From NCBI GenBank assembly GCA_045634365.1, contig JAZRAC010000046.1, positions 1-22,280 on the forward strand: DNA of 22,280 bases, given 5' to 3'. The notes under the pieces were generated by a model. That model was given only the letters and a program-made list of their open reading frames with translations, had not been told where the DNA came from and did no database searches. The DNA comes from HGM04593 sp045634365 (lineage in GTDB: Bacteria; Bacteroidota; Bacteroidia; Bacteroidales; Bacteroidaceae). A program made the translations under genes and the position numbers. Of the stretch, positions 1 to 7,800 are shown piece by piece (the first letter of the stretch is position 1; each line of letters starts with the position of its first letter).

Positions 1-160
1 GAATTAAAAGTACATCAAATTATTTGACGGTTGTTTTAAAGTTCCTTACTTATACACGATTTATCTAAATAAATCTTCGTTGTACTGCTTGTCTGTATGG
101 AATGGTTTTCAAGGATCATCTTGCTTATCGAGCAGTGGAACCGTGTTCCTTGCCGAAAGC
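1..160 (-). other. Probable 5' leader of an rRNA operon running off the left end
   Basis: Read on the minus strand, this stretch follows a consensus Bacteroidota promoter and has no convincing ORF. At 106-120 the minus strand reads GATGATCCTTGAAAA, close to the GATCTTTGA-type boxA found in pre-16S leaders of this phylum. It continues into an A-rich, CAGACAAGCAGTAC-like stretch typical of such leaders. The 16S gene itself would lie beyond position 1, so the assignment is an inference. It could instead be the leader of a highly expressed protein or tRNA gene. Confidence 0.45.
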
Positions 161-165
161 GAGTA

Positions 166-195
166 CAAAGGTAAGGCGAATTTTTGGACTACAAA
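166..195 (-). promoter_or_regulatory. Consensus Bacteroidota promoter, directed leftward
   Basis: The minus strand carries TTTG at 195-192, an 18 bp spacer and TACCTTTG at 173-166. This matches the primary sigma consensus of Bacteroidota (TTTG, about 19 bp, TAnnTTTG). Upstream, at about 200-300, lies an A/T-tract-rich stretch resembling an UP element, as expected for a very strong stable-RNA promoter. Transcription would start near 157-160 and run towards position 1. Confidence 0.6.
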
Positions 196-329
196 ACTTT
201 TTCGAGTATTTTTTTCAAAAAATTTTTGTCTTTTTTTAATCAACCTTGATTTTCAATGCGTTACAAAAAGAAGAAATTTACTCTTTTTTTTTGGATGATT
301 TTCACAAAATGAGAGAAAGAGCAACAATC

Positions 330-355
330 GGGCGCACACGCCGGTGCGCCCCTAC
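330..355 (+). repeat. Solitary REP-like hairpin, type 1
   Basis: Inverted arms GGGCGCAC and GTGCGCCC enclose the loop ACGCCG and are followed by CTAC, the complement of a GTAG foot. The same element recurs at 557, 2495, 15587 and 19531, with a loop-inverted form at 18272 and a reversed copy at 4571. Here the type 2 partner is missing. Confidence 0.8.
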
Positions 356-365
356 AAAAAAAGCA

Positions 366-418
366 CTGTCCCTCTCGTAGATGGACGAGAAAATTGCTTG
401 TAATTTTCAGAGGGAGTA
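366..418 (+). repeat. Z module, copy 1
   Basis: The copy starts CTGTCCCTC and ends with AGAGGGAG. It contains an imperfect GTCCCTC/ATGGAC hairpin and an inner hairpin GAAAATT-N6-AATTTTC. Relatives are at 17172, 18124 and 18377, where the inner arms have different sequence but still pair. Confidence 0.6.
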
Positions 419-441
419 GAAAAACAAAAGACCACCAACCG

Positions 442-550
442 TGTCATTTTGACGACCGCAGGGAGGAAAAATCTCAATGATTTTACAGAGATTTCTCACA
501 CAAGGTTGCCTTTGGCCCTTTCGGGCGGCAAACTCCGTTTCGGGATGACA
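442..550. repeat. MITE-like inverted repeat of about 109 bp
   Basis: It begins TGTCATTTTGACG and ends TTCGGGATGACA, so the ends are imperfect terminal inverted repeats. Inside, AAATCTC (469-475) pairs with GAGATTT (488-494). Related TGTCAT...ATGACA elements with an AAATCTC/GAGATTT core are widespread short repeats in Bacteroidota genomes. No transposase is encoded. This is the only copy in the window, so mobility is inferred from form alone. Confidence 0.5.
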
Positions 551-556
551 TCTTTC

Positions 557-638
557 GGGCGCACACGCCGGTGCGCCCCTACAAAAAAATACAACAGGCA
601 CCAACAAACGTAGGGGCAGACCAATGTGTCTGCCCAAG
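557..638 (+). repeat. BIME-like REP pair 1
   Basis: A type 1 hairpin (557-582, ending in CTAC) is followed by an A-rich spacer and a type 2 hairpin with a GTAG foot: arms GGGCAGAC and GTCTGCCC, loop CAATGT, 610-635. The two GTAG feet face each other across the spacer. The pair lies downstream of the cdaA terminator. Confidence 0.8.
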
Positions 639-653
639 AAAGACAGAAGAAAC

Positions 654-690
654 AAAAAAAGTGCTCCTCTTGTTTGAAATTAAGAGGAGC
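654..690 (-). terminator. Intrinsic terminator of folP-cdaA
   Basis: Arms at 663-671 and 682-690 (GCTCCTCTT / AAGAGGAGC) form a perfect 9 bp stem with a 10-base loop. On the minus strand the stem is followed after two bases by seven T residues (660-654). It sits 11 bp past the cdaA stop codon. The same hairpin occurs at 2436-2463, and in decayed form at 19472-19500, inside composite repeats, so this terminator seems to derive from a dispersed repeat. Confidence 0.8.
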
Positions 691-700
691 AGAAAGACAA

Positions 701-1456
701 CTATTTCGAAAGTATGCCTTCGAGCTGTTGGGCGGTGAGGCCCAACTTGAATTTCCCGTTAATCGCCACAGAAATTCCGCCGGTTTCTTCGGAAACTACT
801 ATCGCAATAGCATCGGTCTTCTCGGAAATACCCATCGCCGAGCGGTGGCGCAGCCCCAATTTCTTGGGAATATTCACATTGTGCGACACGGGCAGAATAC
901 ACTGCGCAGCAGCAATGCGCCCACCTTGTATTATTATAGCACCATCGTGCAGAGGGGCATTCTTGAAAAAAACAGCCTCAATAAGGCGTTGCCCTATGGC
1001 CGCATCAATCGCCTCGCCGGTCTTCACATATTCATCGAGATTTTCATCCTTCTCAATCACAATGAGCGCACCCACTTTCTGCTGGGCAAGACTCATACAG
1101 GCCATTACCACCGGAAGATACTGCGCCCTGTCCTCGCGCTTCTCCTGACGAGAAAAAAGATTGGCAACCATCTTAAAGTGACCGTGAGAGCCAAGATTTT
1201 TAAAGAAACGGCGCACCTCCTCTTGAAATATTATTATAAGCGCAAGCACTCCCACACTCATCAATTGGTCGAAAATAGAGCCAAGGAGCCTCATCTGCAC
1301 CACTCGCGACACAAACACCCACAAGAGGATAAACACCAATATACCCGAGAATATATTGAGCGAACCGGAATCCTTCATCAACCTATAAAAATAGTATAGG
1401 CAACCGGCAACGAGTATAATATCTATAATATCCTTTATTGAAAAATCGAAAAACAT
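701..1456 (-). CDS. cdaA: Diadenylate cyclase CdaA (DAC domain, membrane-anchored)
   Basis: This protein makes cyclic di-AMP from two ATP at the inner face of the cytoplasmic membrane; c-di-AMP commonly controls potassium uptake, osmolyte balance and envelope homeostasis. The 251-residue length fits the CdaA/YbbP family. Three hydrophobic segments cover about residues 8-28, 34-52 and 60-78. The DAC domain follows, with the DGA motif at 171-173 and the RHR motif at 203-205 (in LGLRHRSAMGISE), both needed for catalysis. SEETGGIS at 222-229 is also typical. It lies 31 bp downstream of folP and is probably co-transcribed; this pairing is common in Bacteroidota. No CdaR-like regulator gene is present. 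An intrinsic terminator follows immediately. Confidence 0.93.
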   Translation of the reverse strand: MFFDFSIKDIIDIILVAGCLYYFYRLMKDSGSLNIFSGILVFILLWVFVSRVVQMRLLGSIFDQLMSVGVLALIIIFQEEVRRFFKNLGSHGHFKMVANLFSRQEKREDRAQYLPVVMACMSLAQQKVGALIVIEKDENLDEYVKTGEAIDAAIGQRLIEAVFFKNAPLHDGAIIIQGGRIAAAQCILPVSHNVNIPKKLGLRHRSAMGISEKTDAIAIVVSEETGGISVAINGKFKLGLTAQQLEGILSK

Positions 1457-1487
1457 ACCTTATATATATAATATTAAGCAACCACCA

Positions 1488-2315
1488 TCACACGCCTTTC
1501 AGCATCATAAATATTTTAACCACATTTGCAGCCTCGCGCACATCGTGCACACGCAGAATGTGAGCCCCGCCCTGCAAAGCCACCATATTCAGCGCAGAAG
1601 TCTCGGGGAGAGCCTCGCCGGCAGAAATGCCCAATAGATTGGTTATCATAGACTTACGCGACAACCCCACAAGCAACGGAGCATCAAGCTCGGCAAACGC
1701 ATCGAGCGACGATAGCATTTCGTAATTCTGCGCCACACTCTTGCCGAATCCAAAGCCCGGGTCCACAATAACATCCTTAACACCCAGCTGGCGCAATTGC
1801 CACACCTTCTTTGCAAGGGTGGTAAGCACCTGCGGCAGAAAATTATCATACTGCACAGCCTCTCCGGCCCACCCCACCGAGTGCGTAAGCACATAAGGAA
1901 TATTGAGGCGGGCAACCGTGTGCAACATATTTTCGTCCCACTCAAAAGCCGACACATCGTTTATTATCGCCACATTATGACGCTCGGCACACTCCTGCGC
2001 CACACGCGCACGGAAAGTATCGACCGACACTATCGCCGACGGAAAATGCTTGTCCAACGTATCGAGCGCAGCGTGCAGACGCGCAAGCTCCTCATCCTCG
2101 CTCACCGGCTCACCCGACGGGCGCGTGGAACAAGCCCCAACATCGAGAATATCGGCGCCATCGGCAAGCATACGTTGCGCCCGCGCCACAAGCGCATCCT
2201 CGCCCGCCACCCTCGACTGTTCGTAGAAAGAGTCGGGCGTAACATTAAGAATACCCATCACCAGCGGGGTATCTGTCTCAATCAGGCGGCCGTTCACGTT
2301 TATAGAGTAGCTCAT
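1488..2315 (-). CDS. folP: Dihydropteroate synthase
   Basis: It condenses 6-hydroxymethyl-7,8-dihydropterin diphosphate with p-aminobenzoate to give dihydropteroate, the sulfonamide-sensitive step of folate synthesis in the cytoplasm. With the ATG start at 2315 it has 275 residues, normal for the family. A TTG two codons upstream is possible but less likely. Visible motifs are MGILNVTPDSF (20-30), DVGACSTRPSGEPVSEDEE (58-76), SVDTFR (97-102), INDVSAF (118-124), DPGFGFGKS (185-193), LLVGLSRKSM (214-223) and RVHDV (255-259). These supply the pterin and diphosphate pocket residues, including N24, D99, N119, D185, K221 and R255. It is the first gene of the folP-cdaA unit and is divergent from the kinase gene. 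Confidence 0.95.
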   Translation of the reverse strand: MSYSINVNGRLIETDTPLVMGILNVTPDSFYEQSRVAGEDALVARAQRMLADGADILDVGACSTRPSGEPVSEDEELARLHAALDTLDKHFPSAIVSVDTFRARVAQECAERHNVAIINDVSAFEWDENMLHTVARLNIPYVLTHSVGWAGEAVQYDNFLPQVLTTLAKKVWQLRQLGVKDVIVDPGFGFGKSVAQNYEMLSSLDAFAELDAPLLVGLSRKSMITNLLGISAGEALPETSALNMVALQGGAHILRVHDVREAANVVKIFMMLKGV

Positions 2316-2351
2316 AATCAATCGCGTACAAAATATTCTCGCTATTAACTA

Positions 2352-2376
2352 CAAAGTTACAAAAAACAAATGACAA
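2352..2376 (-). promoter_or_regulatory. Candidate folP promoter
   Basis: The minus strand has TAACTTTG at 2359-2352, an exact match to the TAnnTTTG -7 element, 36 bp upstream of the folP ATG. The best TTG upstream (2376-2374) gives a spacer of only 14 bp, so the -33 part is weak. Confidence 0.45.
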
Positions 2377-2413
2377 GTTAATATAAGAAACTGTTTTAAT
2401 TTCTAAAAAAAGA

Positions 2414-2569
2414 CAGAAGAAGCAAAAAATAAAGTGCTCCTCTCGTTTGTAATTAAGAGGAGCTCCGCAGAGCGGTGAGGAGATAAAAAACAAAGGGCGC
2501 ACACGCCGGTGCGCCCCTACAACAACAGGCAACAGCAAACGTAGGGGCAGACCGATGTGTCTGCCCAAG
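2414..2569 (+). repeat. Composite repeat A: AG-hairpin plus BIME-like REP pair
   Basis: The order is a short A-rich lead; an AG-hairpin (arms GCTCCTCT 2436-2443 and AGAGGAGC 2456-2463); a GC-rich stretch with CCGC-AGA-GCGG; a type 1 REP (2495-2520); a spacer; and a type 2 REP with GTAG foot (2541-2566, loop CGATGT). The whole unit is closely repeated at 19451-19609. On the minus strand the AG-hairpin is followed by a T-rich tract, so it could stop antisense transcription before the folP promoter. Confidence 0.8.
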
Positions 2570-2616
2570 AGAGAGATTTTAAAACAAGCACACACAACAC
2601 TTTTGAGCGAAAGTAA

Positions 2617-2646
2617 TTGAAAATCGAGGCATTTTTCGTATCTTCG
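2617..2646 (+). promoter_or_regulatory. Candidate promoter of the kinase/S26B/PqqD cassette
   Basis: TTG at 2617-2619, a 19 bp spacer and TATCTTCG at 2639-2646 agree with the Bacteroidota -33/-7 pattern with one change in the -7 box. Transcription would start near 2653, about 40 bp before the ATG. Confidence 0.5.
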
Positions 2647-2692
2647 CAACGGAAAGAGAGGCACCAACAACAACCTCTTCCACAAGAAGCCT

Positions 2693-3565
2693 ATGCAACA
2701 GACACACTACATAATTGGCGGGCACCCGCTCACCATAAACCTGAAAGAGGGCGACGCAACCAATCTATTCCCCACGATGGAGCCCTTCAAAGCAGAGAGC
2801 ATCAACGAACCGCTCTTCACCGTAACCGTGGACAACAGCATAATACCCTCGTGGCAAGGCAAAAAAATAGGCACCTTCCCCTGTCCCTCGGCAACCTTCG
2901 AGGTCTACCGCCGAGAAAGTGGCGAATATCAGGTACTCATCCTTTCGGAGCAGAATATCCCCTGTGCCTTTCTCGAAAGTGACACAGCATTAAAAACCTT
3001 CACCATAACCACACGCGGCACCGAGAGCCAATGCCGCTTCGGGCTCAACAACAGTATGATGCTCATATACACAATGAGCACAGCCGCCCACAGCACCCTG
3101 CTCATTCACTCATCCACCATAGAGAATGGCGGCAAAGCCTATATGTTTCTGGGCAAGAGCGGGCAAGGCAAGAGCACACACAGCGACCTGTGGGTAAAGC
3201 ACATAGCCGGCAGCACACTCATAAACGACGACAACCCCATAATACGCATCGCCCCCGACGGCACAGCCACAGTCTACGGCTCACCGTGGAGCGGCAAGCG
3301 TCCAATATATAAAAACGTGCACTACCCCATCGGCGGCTTTGCAGCCATCGAGCAGCGGAAAGAGAACAGCATAAAGCGCGAGAGCATCCCCACAGCCTTC
3401 GGCATATTGTTAAGCTCCTGCTCCACAATGAAGTTCGACAAGGAGATACACATTCAAATATGCGCCACCATAAGCAAGGTACTCGCCACCGTGCCAGTAC
3501 ACACCCTCTACTGCCGCCCCGACGCCGAGGCCGCACAAATATCGAGCAGCACAATGGGAGTATGA
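2693..3565 (+). CDS. HPr-kinase-like ATPase (HprK-related kinase A type)
   Basis: This 290-residue cytoplasmic protein carries an HprK-like P-loop domain in its C-terminal half. The Walker A is FLGKSGQGKST (152-162), preceded by a conserved LLIHSS segment (136-141) and followed by LINDDNPII (176-184) and GSPWSGK (196-202). The N-terminal 120 residues are not recognisable. Such kinases without the rest of the phosphotransferase system occur beside PqqD-like proteins in peptide modification loci, where the real substrate is mostly unknown. Its stop codon overlaps the next start (ATGA), so the two are translationally coupled. That it phosphorylates a peptide or the neighbouring PqqD protein is inference; HPr itself is not encoded nearby. 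Confidence 0.75.
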   Translation: MQQTHYIIGGHPLTINLKEGDATNLFPTMEPFKAESINEPLFTVTVDNSIIPSWQGKKIGTFPCPSATFEVYRRESGEYQVLILSEQNIPCAFLESDTALKTFTITTRGTESQCRFGLNNSMMLIYTMSTAAHSTLLIHSSTIENGGKAYMFLGKSGQGKSTHSDLWVKHIAGSTLINDDNPIIRIAPDGTATVYGSPWSGKRPIYKNVHYPIGGFAAIEQRKENSIKRESIPTAFGILLSSCSTMKFDKEIHIQICATISKVLATVPVHTLYCRPDAEAAQISSSTMGV

Positions 3566-4041
3566 CAAAAGAAGAAGCGACACGGAGAGTACTGGTAGAC
3601 AACCACGCCTTTATGCAGCAGATTGCGCACCAATTCCGCAACAACAACTGCAACAGCGTAACCTTTGTAGTCTACGGCATAAGTATGCACCCCTTCCTCG
3701 ACAGCGGGCGCGACAAAGTGGTACTCTCCCCCCCACTGCCGCCACAAATAGGGCAAGTGGTACTCGCCGAAATATTCCCCAAGCGATACGCCCTGCACCG
3801 CATAATAAAGATAGAAGGCGACACAATAACAATGCGAGGCGACGGCAACCCCCTGTGGATGACCGAGCAATTCACCGCCGACAAAATAGTGGGCACCGCA
3901 ACAGCATTCATACGCAAAGGGAAGCGAGTGAGCACCACCGGACGCACTTGGCGTTACTACTCCGCCTTCTGGCACGCAGCAAGGCCGGCACGCAGGTTGC
4001 TACTAATTATTTATCGCAGAATAATAAAACATATAATATGA
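3562..4041 (+). CDS. S24/S26-type peptidase, SipW-like (Ser/His)
   Basis: The protein has 159 residues from the ATG that overlaps the kinase stop; an in-frame upstream ATG at 3460 lies inside the kinase gene and is rejected. The motif YGISMHPFL (38-46) gives the candidate nucleophile Ser41. YALHRIIKIEGD (76-87) gives His79 where bacterial signal peptidase I has lysine, and MRGDGN (91-96) gives Asp94. This Ser/His/Asp pattern is that of S26B (SipW/ER-type) signal peptidases, or of S24-like self-cleaving domains. No strong N-terminal membrane anchor is seen; the C-terminal RRLLLIIYRRIIKHII could be amphipathic and membrane-associated. Coupled to both neighbours by ATGA overlaps, it may process the peptide the cassette handles (inference). 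Confidence 0.7.
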   Translation: MTKEEATRRVLVDNHAFMQQIAHQFRNNNCNSVTFVVYGISMHPFLDSGRDKVVLSPPLPPQIGQVVLAEIFPKRYALHRIIKIEGDTITMRGDGNPLWMTEQFTADKIVGTATAFIRKGKRVSTTGRTWRYYSAFWHAARPARRLLLIIYRRIIKHII

Positions 4042-4310
4042 AAATTAAAAACGGATTTGAATTACAGAACGTGTGCGGGGAGTATATAATTGTCCCCACA
4101 GGCATCGACAATGTCGATTACAGCAAGATTATCAGCCTTAACGAAACAGCAGCCTATCTATGGGAGAACTGCTGCGACACCCCCTCCTTCACCATCGACA
4201 CAATGGTGGAACTGCTCACCAAGGAGTATGATGTTGAGGAGAGCATCGCCCGCGAGGATTGCGAGAAGATTGCTGCCTGCTGGGCCGAAATGAGGCTCAT
4301 AGAGGAGTAA
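4038..4310 (+). CDS. PqqD-like peptide chaperone
   Basis: This 90-residue protein has the PqqD (RiPP recognition element) fold signature: GFELQNVCGEYIIVP (6-20), then the IISLNETAAYLWE helix motif (31-43), FTIDTMVELLTKEYDV (51-66) and a final helix ending RLIEE. PqqD-like proteins bind the leader of a ribosomally made precursor peptide and present it to a modifying enzyme. The start chosen is the ATG whose last two bases begin the TGA of the S26B gene; the longer frame from 3855 overlaps coding sequence. It is the last gene of the three-gene unit, followed by a terminator 28 bp downstream. No radical SAM, lasso-B or cyclase partner is present in the window. Confidence 0.8.
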   Translation: MKIKNGFELQNVCGEYIIVPTGIDNVDYSKIISLNETAAYLWENCCDTPSFTIDTMVELLTKEYDVEESIAREDCEKIAACWAEMRLIEE

Positions 4311-4338
4311 CCCGCACCACTGTTCTTTTTTATCTATC

Positions 4339-4364
4339 GGCAGGCCGTGCGGCCTGCCTTTTTT
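4339..4364 (+). terminator. Intrinsic terminator of the kinase/S26B/PqqD unit
   Basis: GGCAGGCC (4339-4346) and GGCCTGCC (4351-4358) form a perfect 8 bp stem with loop GTGC, followed by TTTTTT. Confidence 0.9.
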
Positions 4365-4398
4365 ATTGCGGGAGAGAGGGTAAAAGACAAAGCGACAA

Positions 4399-4500
4399 AA
4401 ACTATCCCTCTCATAGAGGAGGAGTTTAAAAAACAATTTATCGCCCTCCCCCTGCGGGTACTCCCTCTTTATTACAAAAAAGAGGGAGAGTATTAAAGAA
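4399..4500 (+). repeat. Fragmentary Z/W-like module
   Basis: The sequence starts like the Z modules (ACTATCCCTCTCATAGAGG) and passes directly into a GAGGAGTTTAAAAAAC segment, as in the W modules. Further on CTCCCTCTTT (4461-4470) and AAAGAGGGAG (4480-4489) form another hairpin. It is a diverged relative of the elements at 18124-18508 and lies between two convergent terminators. Confidence 0.45.
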
Positions 4501-4525
4501 CACAAGAAACAAGGATAAACAAAAA

Positions 4526-4592
4526 GGGCAGACACATCGGTCTGCCCCTACAAAAATACCCGCAATGTTTGGGCGCACCGGCGTGTGCGGCC
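4526..4592 (-). repeat. BIME-like REP pair in reverse orientation, one foot eroded
   Basis: Relative to the other pairs this one is inverted. The type 2 hairpin (4526-4551, GGGCAGAC-ACATCG-GTCTGCCC then CTAC) comes first, followed by the type 1 hairpin (4571-4592). In the type 1 half the foot has changed to GTTT and the last arm to GTGCGGCC, so it is decaying. Confidence 0.75.
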
Positions 4593-4634
4593 AAAAAACA
4601 TTCCTCGGCAGTGTGTGCATACACTGCCGAGGAA
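4591..4634 (-). terminator. Intrinsic terminator of the M60 protease / small peptide unit
   Basis: TTCCTCGGCAGTGT (4601-4614) and ACACTGCCGAGGAA (4621-4634) form a perfect 14 bp stem with a six-base loop. On the minus strand this is followed by TGTTTTTTGG. It lies 25 bp beyond the stop codon of the small peptide gene. Confidence 0.9.
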
Positions 4635-4659
4635 CTATCAAAGATAAGTGGTTGGTATT

Positions 4660-4833
4660 TTACATATTCCAAATATTGTTCCAATCGCCACCATTGTACT
4701 CGTTGGACAACTGGCCCTCCTCCTCATCATCCGGGTCAATTTGACCATCGCTTACCGCAATAAGCAGGGACAATGTCTCAATCTCCACAAACGATGAAAC
4801 GGGTGCTATATAATCTTTCTTCACAATCTTCAT
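4660..4833 (-). CDS. Small precursor-like peptide, 57 residues
   Basis: The chosen start is the ATG at 4833 (MKIVKKDYIAPV...), 31 bp after the protease stop; a longer frame to 4905 would overlap the protease C-terminus. The peptide has no signal peptide or membrane segment. Its first half fits a pattern common in tiny Bacteroidota proteins: basic start, Y-x-x-P, then VEIETLSLL. The second half is acidic (DGQIDPDDEEE) and ends in a Gly/Asn/Trp-rich tail GGDWNNIWNM. This leader-plus-core look is compatible with a ribosomally made, modified peptide, but no function is established. It is probably co-transcribed with the M60 gene and converges on the PqqD gene. Confidence 0.65.
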   Translation of the reverse strand: MKIVKKDYIAPVSSFVEIETLSLLIAVSDGQIDPDDEEEGQLSNEYNGGDWNNIWNM

Positions 4834-4864
4834 TTTTCTCAGTTTTTTTAGAATTCTACAATAA

Positions 4865-7800
4865 TTACTCAACCTCTTGTACAAACACCTTTTTGCCGTT
4901 AACAATGTAAATACCGGGCTCGGTTACCTTATCGAGCTTGCGACCCTGTAAGTCAAATACACTACCCTCGTACACGCGAGCTACGGCATTTATTGTGTCA
5001 ATGTCAGTGGTACTTCCGCCAAAGAAGAATCCGAACATTGCAACGGCAGCTTGGTTGGCCTCATCATCGCCATTATCCAATTGCAGATAAGACTTATTGG
5101 CATTACACTTAACGTAGCCACCCTTATTATGGTTCTTGTGTGCACCCTCGTCGGTACTTTCACAAATTTCATTGTTGGCATTCACATATACATACGCACC
5201 GTTAGCGTCGCGGTTCGCATAGGCCCAATAGAAGGCTACACGGCCGCTCTTCTTCGCAAGCATATATATTTTGCTGTCGGCACAATCCTCGCCACAAGCT
5301 ACATATTTTGTATATGCGGTACCTTTGAGTTTATTGACACTTGTATCAAATTCATCTTCATTCTCGGCGTATTTAAACACTGCACCGTCAACCTCTCCGC
5401 TCAATACAACAGCAGTTTTTGCAGGGAGAATTTTCTCACCCTCGGTAATAGCTTCTGTAACATCCTCCAATACAAGCTGGCCATCGCTCACACCTGTTAC
5501 AATAGATGCGGTTACACCCTCGGGTATTGTAGCATTGTAACCAAGATAGAGGGTTGAATACTTGTTACCATCGTTGCTCTCGGCAAGAGTAACCTCCTGT
5601 TTGATATTTTCGGTAATAGTTTCCTCTGTAACCTCCTCTATCACCCACGCAGAAGCATTATCAACCGCTGTGTTATTGAATGAAATCACTTTACCGGCTT
5701 TCTCTGCGCAGTTGAGCATTGCTCCACCGTTGGGAACAATACCGACAACCACAGCATCGCCACTTTTACCAAGAGTATTTATGGCAATAGATTTCGCTAT
5801 AACATTAGAGTTCTCGTCGGTTATAGACTCGGCATCAGCACCAACCGCGGTTTTTACATTATGGTCATAAGCCTCATCCAAATATGTACCCGAGTGCAAG
5901 CTCTTCATATAGAGGTTACCATCGGCATCATACTCGAATGCAAAGTAGTATTCGGTATTCGCAGCACTATATTCACCGCAAGCGAGCTTACCATTATCAC
6001 CTATGCGCATCGAAGCTCCGGCACGGCTGTCGGTAAGGCCGGGAGTAATGTAAATTCTATAAATTTTATCATCCTCGGGAACTATTTTTTCAAGAGATAC
6101 ACTTGCTGTGCGCAATGCTGTGTAAGCATCCTTGCAAGCTGTTGCGGCACTTGTGTTGCCGTCCTCGATGAGAGTGCTTGCCGTTGTGTATGCAGTGCTG
6201 TATGCATCACCATTGGTGAATGCACCAACGGTTGTACCCTCGGGGGTAACGGCTGTTTGGTATTCGAGGGTATTCTCAAAGTCGCTCAACTGATAGTAGC
6301 GAGCATTGTCGTTTTCAAACTCGGCACCCACAAACTTAAAGAGCGAACCGCCGTCACTTTCGGGAGAACCACTCCAGAAGCCCATCTTTGAAGCTTCCCC
6401 ATTATTATTAGAGAAATAGTTACTGCCATCGTATGCCTGAATGTTATAATATCCATCGGTGCGGGCTATAAACTTCCACTCATAGTAGCTCTTTGCGCCC
6501 TCTGTCACTGCCCACACTTTTGTGTGACCACTGGATGTATTATCGGCACCAAGTACTTTACCTTCGCCATTGAAAGGCTTGATGGTCACACCGAATGTAC
6601 TTTCCATAAAGTACCAAGCCTGATAACTACTGTTGGTAGCTTTGGCTGAGACAGATACAGTGTTGGGATTTTCAGCATCAAACTCACAATATTGCAGCAC
6701 CTTGCTACCATCGTCGGCACGCTTGATTATAATATTGTAAAGAATGGGGTTCTCCTCGTCGGTGGTAATTTCAACAGGGACACCTGCATACTTCAACGCC
6801 TCTTCGAGTTTGTCGTGAATGGGCTGCAATGCCTCGACCGCAGCATTCACAGCAGGCTGTGTTGCCTCGGTATTATTCTGAACTATGGTAGCGGCACCTA
6901 TTGCATCGGTTACTTCGGTAACAAGGTCGTCAGTTGCATATATATATATATTAGGTGTATATTTCAACTGCTCGCTCCTAACGACATCGGTATACTTATA
7001 TACATTGAACTGTGACATACAGAAATATGGATGATTATTCCCGTCTTTACCAGTATGATATGTTTCCTTCACCAAGAAACGCCAGTAGCGATAAGCGACA
7101 CCATTGCCAAGACAACCAGTCTTTGTTTCGACAGAAGCACTTGCCTGTGCCGGATTAAGTGTGGCAATAGTAGTCCACACGCCACCATCTGTCAAGTCAT
7201 TTGTTGCCGCAACAATTACTTTCTTGGGAGATTTAGCAGTGTCACCGCTACGGCCATAATAGCCAAACTCAATATATTCGGTTGCGCCGTCGGCACCAAG
7301 ATCCACACGCAGATAGTGGTCGAGCCCATCGGCCGATTGGTCGTTGCCATATTCTGTGTGCAAGAATGTATCAAGGTTGGGATCTCCTCCATCGGTCAAG
7401 TCTATCAACGCAGCAACACCAGCATTATCGGTAGCCCAAGCTGAATTTTTCTCGGGCGCATTGCAATAGATATAACCGGCATCGCCTTCGGTTATGCTCA
7501 ACGTAACCTCATTGGCTGTATAAGAAGCAATTTCATACATCTGCTCTTTGAGCAAGGTTGTAGCCTCAATCAAACTGTTAAGCTCGCTCTTGTCGACAGC
7601 AGTAGCAGCCTCCAAGGCATCTTTTGCAGCCTGCAATTCATCGAGAGCTGCAGTATAATCACTCTCTGTCATATAGTAGTTTGTTGCCACATCATTGGCA
7701 GAGTTCTTTTCATTATAAGCAATTCTCACAAGCTCAGTTGTTACATTGGGATAATTCTCATTATCAACAACCACTGTGGGGTAGCTCTCAAAGCCAAACT

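Noticed and set aside
80..298. A 72-codon plus-strand frame near the left edge.
   Set aside because: It runs across a consensus minus-strand promoter, a boxA-like leader and T-tracts, ends in phenylalanine runs and has no recognisable domain.
407..655. Minus-strand frame of 82 codons, and similar frames at 2278-2685, 15609-15806, 18136-18540 and 19416-19730.
   Set aside because: They share peptides such as GRHIGLPLRLL or WADTSVCPY only because they are translations of the same REP hairpins; they are not a protein family.
626..1399. Long plus-strand frame of 257 codons opposite cdaA.
   Set aside because: It is antisense to a well-supported cdaA with DGA and RHR motifs; its product is basic, His-rich and unlike known proteins.
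3460..3561. An upstream ATG extending the S26B peptidase by 34 codons.
   Set aside because: The extension lies wholly within the kinase gene and is Arg/His-rich; the ATGA overlap start at 3562 fits the coupling also seen at 4038.
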